From: Phoronis ovalis
Taxonomy: Eukaryota > Phoronida > Phoronidae
Reading direction: 5' to 3'
Assembly: GCA_028565635.1 (NCBI GenBank)
Contig: JAOXYB010020837.1
Location: forward strand, 1-17,420
Length of the DNA stretch: 17,420 nt
Below are positions 9,577-17,420 of this stretch, piece after piece (position 1 is the stretch's first letter; each line of letters starts with the position of its first letter). A program made the translations under genes and the position numbers. A model generated the notes under the pieces. It saw only the letters and a list, made by a program, of their open reading frames with translations. It had not been told where the DNA came from and made no database searches.

Positions 9577-12500
9577 GTGAGTGTGTTTCATTTTAAATTT
9601 AAATTTTCGTTCAGCAACACAACAATTCCGGGAAAAATTAACGCACCAATTAGCGTCTTACGGGTGTAGTAACACGTCACACCGGAAGTGCATAACAGTT
9701 AAGGTCAAAGCTACAGTGTACACACTATATCAAGTTGTAATCACTGATAAGTGATACACTTATCTTTAGACATTTATGTGATGAAATTGGTAGTTTCTTA
9801 CCTTGTTTTGTGGGAAAGTTCTCAGCTGGTTGTGATTTGAAATTACTGAATTGTCTGCTAACCACTGTTGTATGTTCTTCTTGATGGTTGGAACAATGTT
9901 GTCAATGAAGAATTCTTGTATTATTATTTTATTTGGCATTGTTTTGGATGGTTTATATTTTGTCAGTGGCACAACTAGAATATGTTTAGCTCCAAAACTT
10001 CCAAGACAGTTTAAAATTAGTAAGTTGTTATCTCTGTTGGAAAGATGAGATGAATACCAAAATTGCTGGGAAAGTAGTGTTTCCAGTGCTAATATCAGTT
10101 TTCACTCTTATTTGTTTTTGCTGTAAAGTTACCATTAACTTCGAAAAGTTTTATCGCAGTTATATAATGTAATCTAGCTGTGGATTGGTACTATGTGACT
10201 GCTAGTAGTGAAATAAAAAACAAATCAGTTTACAAAAATGGATTAAAAGACAGTGGTCCTTGATGGGTTTGTGATATTAAAAGAACAGGAAGGCAAATTG
10301 GGATTTATTTTAATACTCCAATCAGTAGGACACATTTTTGGAATGCAAGATATCAATCTGGTGAACTCATTATGGCTATGGAATCTGTAGCTAAAATAAA
10401 TACGTGATTAGAAACAGCTCTAAATGATTTCACTGGATGCATAGGCAATATATCAAAGTCACATGATATGTGACACACTATCTTTTGCTTACATGCAATG
10501 GCCCATGAAAAAAAGCATTTTATTTTGATCGGTTGTGTTATAGTAGTATTTTATTTTGTAGTTCGTCCACTCTGTACTCATTATGATAAGTGGGTAAATC
10601 TAAGTTATGAAGACCTAGTGTCTTTGTTAGAAGATGGAGATATTCAGCTGTTTGATGTGAGAGAACCTGAGGAACTCGAAGAGACTGGACAAATACCTGG
10701 TGCAGTCAATATACCATGTGAGGATGAATGGCATTTTTTTAACTGTATCAAAAATGTATGGAATAAAATGTGAACTCTGCATTGCTGTTATCAAAGCTAC
10801 ATAGTTTTATTTTTCTAAACATTGTTAAAAGCTATCTCCTAGTACATTCTAAAATACTTGTTACAATTTGTATTTTGTAACATTTTGCGAACCGAAGAGC
10901 CAAGAGATGGCGAAGCATCATGTAACAAATTTTATTTTACAGTAGGAAAAACGAAAAATGCTCTTCAAATGGATGATAAGAAATTTGCTGAGAAATTTGG
11001 TTCTGCCAAACCCAGTGTAAATGACACCAACATTGTCTTCTATAGCAACAGCCACATTAAATCCAAAGCTGCTGTAGACATGGCTCATAAATTTGGATAC
11101 AAGAAGTAAGAAGTCGAACAACAACTATTATGGAGTTAACATTTGTATTTGCTTTACTGTCGCTTTATGCAATCATAACTATTTAGGTTGCTGAATTTTG
11201 ACAGCCATGTTAACTGTGCCTGGTAGGCTTCATTTTTGAAATGCCTGGAAATGTGCTTGCTGTTGCGTCATGTTGGTGTCATTTGCATGTAAAAAAAGCA
11301 TCTATCTTGAAGACTGTATTAACCCCGGGGGGTACTCAAGGTATTTTTGGGGGGGCGGGGGTGTGCAGCCCAGTTGAAAATTTTGGATTTGGATTGTATA
11401 CTTCTTACTGTATTTTTTTTGATTGCTACCGTAAAGAAATTCAAAAATTTGGATTGCTACCTGCTGCTTACAGCAAAAAATTTGGATTAATTTTAGGTTT
11501 GTATCCATAAAACATTTTTGGAATTTGGTTTGTATCAGTCAGTTCGCGTAAAAATGGATTGCTACTCAAATATTTTAAAATTTTGGCTACCCCAAGCTAA
11601 AATTTTGGATTGGATTCCGCGGCACATCCCCGTAACTATTCAAAAAACCACGAGTACCCCCGGGGTATTAACCTTGTGTGCTGTTCCAATACCACCTGTT
11701 TTGCAGTACTTTAATAGAGAGTGCTGCATTTCTGTACACAAGATTAAAATTTGGTACTTGTCTTTAAAAGTTTTATTTACTGATATTTGTTATCAAAGGT
11801 AGAATGTGAAGCTTCCTATCTTAAATTGGACAGTTTTATTATTGTTCATTTTGGAATTGCACATCCTCGTAGTTACTAATCAGAGGTGTGGACCTTTTTC
11901 AATTCAGCCAGAATTCCTAAGGTCTACGAAAATAATATATGTGGTTCCTGTAACACTGGCCAAAAAAATAGGGATGTAGGAAGACGGGCCTTTTATTGAC
12001 CAAGACATGAAAAATGCAATGAAAACAATAACATGACAGGTATTTGTTGAAAAATATGCAAAAAAAAATTATTGTGGGAGGGAGGGAATTTGGGTTACCG
12101 GCACCATAGATATTTTTTTCCTAGGCCGAAATTAGTTTAGGTTTGTAAAGATCAGCACTTCCGATTAGTAACTATACATGTACAGTGAAGACTTGTTAGT
12201 TGCTATGCATGTCATGAAGTTTGGTTCTTCTTTTGCATTATGCAGTGGATGATGTAGAGTCTGCCTTTAAATTATCATCAGAAGCATTTTTATCCGAATA
12301 TGGTGTGGAACAACCTAAGCATACAGACACTAATATAGTTTTCCAGTGTTTAGCTGGATATCGTAGCCAAATTGCACTGGAAACAGCCATAAATATTGGT
12401 TTTACCAAGTACGTTTTTTCCAATTATGTTGCGCTTTGCAAATATTTGATTCCATGAAAGCTTAGGCTGGGTAATATGCTTATTAAAAACTTGAACTAAA

Positions 12501-13300
12501 ATCAAATTTCATCAGAATGCCAAATATGGTGTAATTGAAAGATTCCGATATTAGTTCAAGTATTTTTAACAGGTTACATTGATAAAAGTCATGATGACCC
12601 TTGTACATGGTATCTTGTCAAAAGTTGCATCATGAAATTTATAAATTTCTGGTCAGCCATTATAAATTGTCTAATTTGATGGGTAATTACCAGTGGCCAT
12701 ATATTCTTAACTGAAAGTTGGGTAAAATCTAAAATCAGCATCTTTTGTGCATTAGCCGACATCACATAATGCTAGTGAAGCTAACTTGTAAGTACCATGT
12801 CTAGTGAATGAGTACCAGAATTAAGTGTACCAATGCAAACTATGATAACTTCAGTAACTAAAATTTATGTTCTTATTTTTGATAAACATTCATTTTCGGT
12901 GCAGCATGTAAGATGCCTGTATATGCTTACATTTCATTACAGTAGTCTCAATGTGTGCAGAATTGTTTGTAATCTGTAGCATTACCATTCCATTATAAGT
13001 TATGTTGCAAGGGGGAGAGGTTGAGGACGTTTTTTTTTTTGTCTATATTAATTACAGTAAAAATAGTTTACAGTACATATGAGGACACGAAATGTGATAG
13101 AAAATTCTGGTTCTCTCCAAGCTTGTAACAAGTTTCAGTAATCAAAATAACAAGCTGACATAAATTTTGCTGTTAAATTGGACATAATCATGTAAACAAT
13201 GCTCATCTGTTTTAGAGCTCGTAATTACATTGGTGGATGGGAAGAATGGTCTCACAGGAACCCTGAAAACATCGATTATTCAAAGAGAATTCACAAATAA
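9411..13300 (+). CDS. Rhodanese-like (TSTD-family) sulfurtransferase, catalytic isoform
   Basis: Exons 9411-9576, 10562-10717, 12246-12408 and 13216-13300 join in frame to 189 residues. Rhodanese domains move sulfane sulfur through a persulfide on a loop cysteine. Residues 1-55 have no Asp or Glu and several Arg, like a mitochondrial presequence. The domain runs from about 65 to 175, with LFDVRE (85-90), IPGAVNIPL (100-108), the active-site loop CLAGYR (Cys142 to Arg147) and the closing motif NYIGGWEEW (165-173). The size fits single-domain TSTD proteins, and CLAG.RS with GGW.EW is closest to the TSTD3 type. A second version of exon 3 exists (10943-11105). The gene is head to head with PEX1. 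Mitochondrial location is inferred. Confidence 0.9.
9577..10561 (+). other. Rhodanese intron 1, weak coding-like relics
   Basis: This 985-base intron carries a minus-strand stretch open for about 340 bases (9766 to about 10107) and a plus-strand stretch near 10280-10410 that can be read as a short peptide. I recognise neither. They may be old transposon fragments or chance. Confidence 0.4.
10562..10717 (+). CDS. Rhodanese gene exon 2, N-terminal half of the domain
   Basis: Acceptor TTATTTTGTAG|TTCGTC and donor ATACCAT|GTGAGG; phase 1 in and out. It encodes WVNLSYEDLVSLLEDGD, then the rhodanese signature LFDVREPEEL and TGQIPGAVNIP. Confidence 0.95.
10943..11105 (+). CDS. Alternative exon 3a, rhodanese half lacking the catalytic Cys
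   Basis: Acceptor TTTTATTTTACAG|TAGGAA and donor AAGAA|GTAAGA are both strong. It is 163 bp long, phase 1 in and phase 2 out, exactly as exon 3b. It encodes GKTKNALQMDDKKF, DTNIVFYSNSHIKS and MAHKFGYK. About 15 of 54 residues match exon 3b with no gaps, including DTNIVF. The loop that should read C-x4-R is S-N-S-H-I-K, so catalytic Cys142 becomes Ser and Arg147 becomes Lys. There is no stop or frameshift, so this looks like a maintained exon, not a relic. If it were left unspliced, the frame would end at 11107-11109 after GYKK. Confidence 0.82.
11106..12245 (+). other. Intron between alternative exons 3a and 3b
   Basis: This 1140-base intron separates the two versions of exon 3 and holds the inverted-repeat element at 11323-11665. 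Further right, about 11880-12140, is a stretch with poly-A runs, GGGAGGGAGGG and a CCTAGGCC motif that looks repeat-derived. Confidence 0.6.
11323..11665. mobile_element. 343-bp MITE with CCCCGGGG terminal inverted repeats
   Basis: The left end CCCCGGGGGGTACTC (11323-11337) is the inverse of the right end GAGTACCCCCGGGG (11652-11665), with one G of difference. TATTAA flanks both sides exactly (11317-11322 and 11666-11671), so the target duplication is either TATTAA or TTAA; the latter would suggest a piggyBac or Kolobok-type source. The interior repeats GGATTGCTAC (11451, 11556; partial at 11421) and AATTTTGGATT. G/C-rich ends contrast with the A/T-rich surroundings. No coding capacity. Confidence 0.85.
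12246..12408 (+). CDS. Alternative exon 3b, rhodanese half with catalytic CLAGYR loop
   Basis: Acceptor GCATTATGCAG|TGGATG and donor ACCAA|GTACGT. It is 163 bp, phase 1 in, phase 2 out. It encodes DDVESAFKLSSEAFLSEYG, DTNIVFQCLAGYRS and ETAINIGFT. With exon 2 it restores NIPLDDV, the expected family sequence. Confidence 0.94.
12409..13215 (+). other. Rhodanese last intron, nothing recognised
   Basis: An 807-base A/T-rich intron with good splice sites at both ends. No repeat, open frame or RNA gene identified. Confidence 0.6.
13216..13300 (+). CDS. Rhodanese gene terminal exon, GGWEEW motif
   Basis: Acceptor CTGTTTTAG|AGCTCG; phase 2 in. It encodes ARNYIGGWEEWSHRNPENID, then YSKRIHK and TAA (13298-13300). 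NY.GGW.EW is the conserved end of the rhodanese fold. Confidence 0.94.
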
Positions 13301-13605
13301 GAAAATATTATAAACTTCATATCAGTCGAGCGGATCTGTAGCTGAGAGTTTACATTGAGTCAATGATACTCCCTATATGGTGAACCTGAGATATCTCCAG
13401 GTCTTGCCAATTTGCAGGCATGCAATTCATTTTGAGCATGTGACATTTATTTGTTTTACTACTGCATGGGTAGACAAAGAGTGGTGGTGATGGTAGCAAT
13501 TTCAAGTCTAGTCATAGTAAATTCAAAATAACTACGGTATAACAAGTAAGTTAAGTATAATGTCACAATACTACTGCCAGTAATGACCTCTGGCCACATG
13601 AACAT

Positions 13606-13760
13606 ATTAAACAGTGTAATAGAAACATTTTTCAAGTTTGAGATTCACAATTTTTATTTGCATTAAACTAAATATTGTTACAAGATGCTTGTTTAATGTT
13701 TTAATCAGTTGAACAGACTTGACAACATACAAACTCTAAATAATTTAAATTTCAAATAAA
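13606..13760 (+). terminator. Candidate polyadenylation signals of the rhodanese gene
   Basis: ATTAAA occurs at 13606 and 13662 and AATAAA at 13755, 300-460 bases past the stop codon. Any of them could be used; such hexamers are common in A/T-rich DNA. Confidence 0.35.
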
Positions 13761-13850
13761 AAATACAACTGCACATTATTGAAAACAAAAAATAAGACAA
13801 ACTGCTAATAAAATACTGTTTCAGTTTTTTGTACTCTTCATGAATATACA

Positions 13851-14024
13851 TTGTTGCAGTTTGATTTGTGACATCACAGTATTGAATTAAGAGGTACAAT
13901 GCAGGTCAACATTATAATTTAGTACAAGGAATTAAAAAATTATCAGAATGCACAATCATTGCAAGCTGCCTTTGAACTAATTTTGTGAATGTGACATCAC
14001 AAATCGAAGAATGATCCTACAACG
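13851..14024. mobile_element. Second foldback-like element, related to the PEX1-intron copy
   Basis: The left arm has GCAGTTTGATTTGTGACATC (13857-13876) and the right arm has TGTGACATCACAAATCGA, inverted (13990-14006). The arms share TTTGTGACATCACA with the right arm of the element at 4403-4702, where the neighbouring GCAGTATTTC also resembles this copy. The interior pairs poorly, so this copy is shorter or more diverged. No coding capacity. Confidence 0.5.
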
Positions 14025-15475
14025 AAGGTAATAGAAATGAGTCATCAGGACCCTTATGACACCAATCTCTAAACTTATTAATAAATGGTTTTTTGGTTCC
14101 TTCCCATCTGTTGCATCTTTGTAAAGGAAGGACATGATTAGTAAATCAATGATGCAATAACCAAGACAAGACTACTGGTGACAGTAGAATCACCTTTCTG
14201 CACAACCTGCGAATATGGTAACAAAAACTAAATGTCTTATTTCGTCATACATACTTCCAAATCATGCAAGTTGGCACATTAGCTGAAGCAAATTCAGTGT
14301 GAATTAAATTCCTTAATTAGGCTGAATCTGGAGTGCATTGTTATGTGCAAATATTCATGTTTATGAACACAACTGTCCCAATACTAAAGAGGTTTTAACC
14401 AGGGGTCCATTTTCCAAAAGAAACTTGTACAGGAAAACAGATCAGTAAATCGCAATTTACGTAAGAGTTTATGAGCAAAATAAAATTGTTCCCCTGCACA
14501 TAATATTGATTTAACAAGTCGCTCAGTTTTTATAGAGATGCAAATGAGAAAAGACACCAATGGTGAAGAATTCAAATTCGGGGAATCACAGATCAAAGAG
14601 CAATTATTTACATTTGGTATTGGTACCAAACACCGATTTATTGTTAGCTAAAACATGCCTAACTAATGATGCAAGTGAGAGGTGAAAGTATATCAAACGA
14701 TATTTTCTATCTCACAAATAAAAAGCATTCAAAGACAACCAGATGAAGAACAAGAATAAAAAAGAACCCCTAAAAAATGTGTACAAATGTTTTGAACGAA
14801 ATGCATTAAATTTTACCATTTTATGGTTAATAAATGTTATTTAAATGCATTCAAATACTAAACACGCATAATTTGGTTTGTTTTCGAATTGAAATCAAGT
14901 TAATTTTCGCCTCTCACCTTTATAACACTAGTGGAAACAGCCGAATAAAGACAAAATGTTACTATGTCACTTTATACGGTACTATTTTCGGGATTCAGAA
15001 CTACTTTCAAGGTGTTTATATACACGATATCATATTCCAAGTCTACAGTTTTCTTTGTTATTTCGGGAGACTTTTCACTTAAATAGTGGCAAGTTCAGTA
15101 ATCTCCATAATATGTTTGTGACACTGTGTGGAAATGTTGACGACAAAATATTTTTAAAAAAGTCACATTTTGTGAAGGATATCTTACTGTGTACACGTAT
15201 GATCGATACACGCCCACTTATATGTTGGATTTTACCCTGCAGATTACCTGCAGTTTCATGAATTAAGTAATTTGCTTGCAGTGTGTTTTTGTCACTTAAG
15301 GTGTTTGACTGAATTGGTATCACAGTTTCTTATAAATCTGCTTCTACGCAGTCTGGGGTCTGTGAAACCAAAGCAAAAAAAAAATTATATTGAAAATAGT
15401 TATAACAACAAGCAATTGCTTTACAGTGTTATAAAGTTAACAACCATAACTAAAATAGACCTGTTTTTCAGAAAA

Positions 15476-15580
15476 ATGCCAGATTCGAAACTTGTGTGTG
15501 ACGAGCGCAAGGGAACATTTTATAAAAAGAAAAGCTTACGACAACATCTGCATTCCGGGCATTGTCCCCAAATTAGATGA
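15476..15580 (+). pseudogene. Broken C2H2 zinc-finger fragment
   Basis: A 34-residue frame encodes LVCDERKGTFYKKKSLRQHL followed by HSGHC. Spacing from F through L to the two His fits a C2H2 finger, and the first Cys is present, but the second Cys is missing. A splice-acceptor-like CTGTTTTTCAG directly precedes it (15465-15471). It lies 200 bases before the MULE relic on the same strand and may be its former N-terminal finger. Confidence 0.5.
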
Positions 15581-15787
15581 ATGACCAGTTCACTTCCAAT
15601 ATGCCATTACAACTTAAAAACAAAAAATATTCAAAATAATTGTTTTCGATTAATTCATATAAAAACTAGATGAAATAAAAATCAACTGCGAATGTGTAAA
15701 TTGATATTTTTAAAATAATGAGAAAATCTTGCAGAAATTTATAATTGTTGTGCAAGACTACTATATTCTTTAAATAGAAATTAGCTA

Positions 15788-17075
15788 GACACGCCTATTC
15801 TGATTTACCAGCGACAGCTTTTTGATTCATATTTTCCACTAGCACAATACATGATAAACAAAATGCCAAACTTATCCAATATTATATCAGTTTTTGGCAC
15901 AGATGGTGAGCAGAACGTTAGTGATGCTACAAAGGCCACTTTCACCAATGCCTACCATTTATTAAGCGACATGCATATGCACGATAATATCAAGCAGAAA
16001 TTAAATTCCATGGTCATATCAAAAAACATATCATCCACATTTTTACAAGATATTTTTGGGGTGACCAGAGGTGATCAAAAAGTTAAGGGTCTTGTAAATG
16101 CTATGAACAGTGATGAATTTGATACAAAGATGTCACGGCTTATGGAACTTTGGAAAGAAAGACATCACAGGGGAGGTGAATTTGTTGAATGCTTTGTTGA
16201 AAACAACTTGTTAAAAAGCACACAAGAGGTGAAATGAGATCATTGTATGGGCTGGGTTACCCACCAATTAGTTACACCCAGAATGCTAATGAGTCAGTTA
16301 ACTGCATGATTAAAAGAGGCCTGCATAAAAAGCTGTCCTTGCCAGAAGCAGTAAAACATCTCCAGGCTTTAGTGTAGACGTAGGAAGAACAGGTAACGCT
16401 TGCCATCCTGGAATAGGGTGAAAACAGGGTAATGGACAAGTATCGACATTTCATGCCAAACAAGGCAAAATTTTACCGTGCAACTAACCCAGCTGCAAAA
16501 GATGTTGCAATACTTCATGAGGCTTCCCTTAAGCCTCGTGTTGAGGAAGATCTGCCTCAAGAAATACATGATAGAAATAACACCAATTCAAGAAATTAAT
16601 TTAAGTATTACACCAGAAGCTTGTGGCATCATTGCTGTGCCATATTACATAGCTTGTGATATGTTTTCAGAAGCAGTAATTTTGTTAGAACATTCTAGGA
16701 TCTGATGAGAATAGGTGGTTAGTAAAAAGTTCTATTCCATCTATTCACTCCATCTATTCCACATGTTGTAGAGATGACTGATAGTCGCACAACGTGCGAC
16801 CAAACATGTCTTCGAGGGCAAACTTGGACAATATGCTCTCATACCACTGCGGTTGCTGAGACAACTAATAATCTAAAAAAAATTCATAGATTACTTCAAC
16901 GAGTCTATGAAGAGAGCAAAAAAACGTTGCTTTTACCTTGGCTGCTGCAGACATGCCAAAGTGTAGAGGGGAAAAAGGCAACCAAGGCTATATCGCATTG
17001 AAAAGGGGCTAGCAACTCCAAGCAAAAGGATTATACAAGTTTTGCCGAAGACATTGACCAACTATCCCAGTAGAT
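15788..17075 (+). pseudogene. MULE-type transposase relic with SWIM-like zinc finger
   Basis: MULE transposases are DDE enzymes of Mutator-like DNA transposons, often ending in a SWIM finger. The first piece (15788-16237) reads DTPILIYQRQLFDSYFPLAQ, ISVFGTDGEQN and LLSDMHMHDNIKQKL, the MULE core pattern. The frame then shifts to 16234-16599: LYGLGYPPISYTQNANESVN and KLSLPEAVKHLQALV, broken by TAG at 16375, 16381 and 16414. A third piece (16774-17000) holds C-x3-C-x8-C-x-H in TCDQTCLRGQTWTICSH, a SWIM-like finger, followed in another frame near 16953 by a short basic tail. At least two frameshifts and three stops make it non-functional. A domesticated gene is unlikely with this damage. Terminal inverted repeats were not found. 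Confidence 0.8.
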
Positions 17076-17420
17076 AATTGTGAAGTAGACAGTTTCCAGA
17101 CCAGAACTGCATGATTTATATTCAGTACATAAGAAGTCTGTTCAGATATACGAAGTCAAAGCACAATTTACATAATATTTATAGACGCAATACTATTTAT
17201 TGTAAGCAAACCATATCATAAGAGGATGCAGTGCAATATAAACAGATAAATTACATGATAGCAGCCCAACCACAGCAGGTATACAGTGCATCATAAGCAA
17301 ATATTTTTCATTATAAATATTAATAAATAAGTACCAAGCACATTATGTCTGGTTTTAAACTCAGAATTTGTAATCACCAAAATTCGATTATTTATAACAG
17401 CGAATGTTTTATTGTTTCTC
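17076..17420. other. Unassigned right end
   Basis: A/T-rich sequence after the transposase relic. It may still be transposon end sequence; I see no inverted repeat or gene. Confidence 0.5.

Larger units (their letters stand above)
13301..15475. other. 3' UTR and intergenic region
   Basis: After the rhodanese stop codon comes A/T-rich DNA with candidate polyadenylation signals and one foldback-like element (13851-14024). Open stretches on both strands (14384-14629, 14956-15261) show no recognisable protein pattern, and I call no gene here. Confidence 0.6.

Noticed and set aside
10280-10410. Short readable peptide in rhodanese intron 1 (FWNARYQSGELIMAM)
   Set aside because: It is short, ends at a stop and has no clear splice sites; I could not tie it to a family.
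10858-10942. Upstream extension of exon 3a as a separate gene start
   Set aside because: The open frame has no ATG before the acceptor at 10941-10942, and the phase matches exon 2, so it is intron.
11241-11802. Open stretches across the 343-bp inverted-repeat element
   Set aside because: They come from the A/T-rich repeated interior and lack any protein similarity I can see.
14384-15323. Several open stretches on both strands right of the rhodanese gene
   Set aside because: They overlap one another, have no recognisable motif and no supporting splice pattern.
1-17420. CRISPR arrays, bacterial operons, tRNA or rRNA genes
   Set aside because: The window has spliced animal genes; I found no regular spaced repeats, no tRNA T-loop boxes and no rRNA-like segments.

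Overview
The window is intron-rich, A/T-rich nuclear DNA from an animal, most likely a non-vertebrate metazoan. Evidence: GT-AG introns between conserved protein blocks, a full peroxisomal PEX1 ATPase, foldback and terminal-inverted-repeat elements inside introns, and a decayed MULE-type transposase. I cannot name the phylum from sequence alone.

Left half (about 704-9035, minus strand): PEX1, the peroxisome biogenesis AAA+ ATPase. I could place 13 coding exons with consistent splice phases, from the start codon at 9035 to the Walker B exon of the second ATPase domain at 704. The rest of D2 and the C-terminus lie beyond the left edge. The introns hold a roughly 300-bp foldback element (4403-4702), a diverged tandem repeat with hairpin unit boundaries (5906-6200) and a perfect 43-bp tandem duplication (8613-8698).

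Centre (9036-9410): a 375-bp divergent promoter region shared by PEX1 and a plus-strand rhodanese gene. It carries a 22-bp near-perfect palindrome with two AGGTCA half-sites pointing outward and TATA-like sequence between them.

Right of centre (9411-13300, plus strand): a single-domain rhodanese / thiosulfate sulfurtransferase-like gene (TSTD family) with a mitochondrial-type N-terminus. The exon carrying the catalytic loop exists in two tandem versions of exactly 163 bp with identical splice phases. One encodes a normal CLAGYR active-site loop; the other has Ser for the catalytic Cys and Lys for the loop Arg. Using both, or neither, of these exons gives an immediate in-frame stop, so the two must be mutually exclusive. 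This is the main candidate for something undescribed in the window: a splice choice between a catalytic rhodanese and a pseudo-rhodanese. A 343-bp inverted-repeat element sits between the two exons.

Right end (13301-17420): intergenic DNA with a second foldback-like element (13851-14024) related to the one in PEX1, a broken C2H2 finger (15476-15580), and a MULE transposase relic with a SWIM-like zinc finger (15788-17075) carrying frameshifts and stops.
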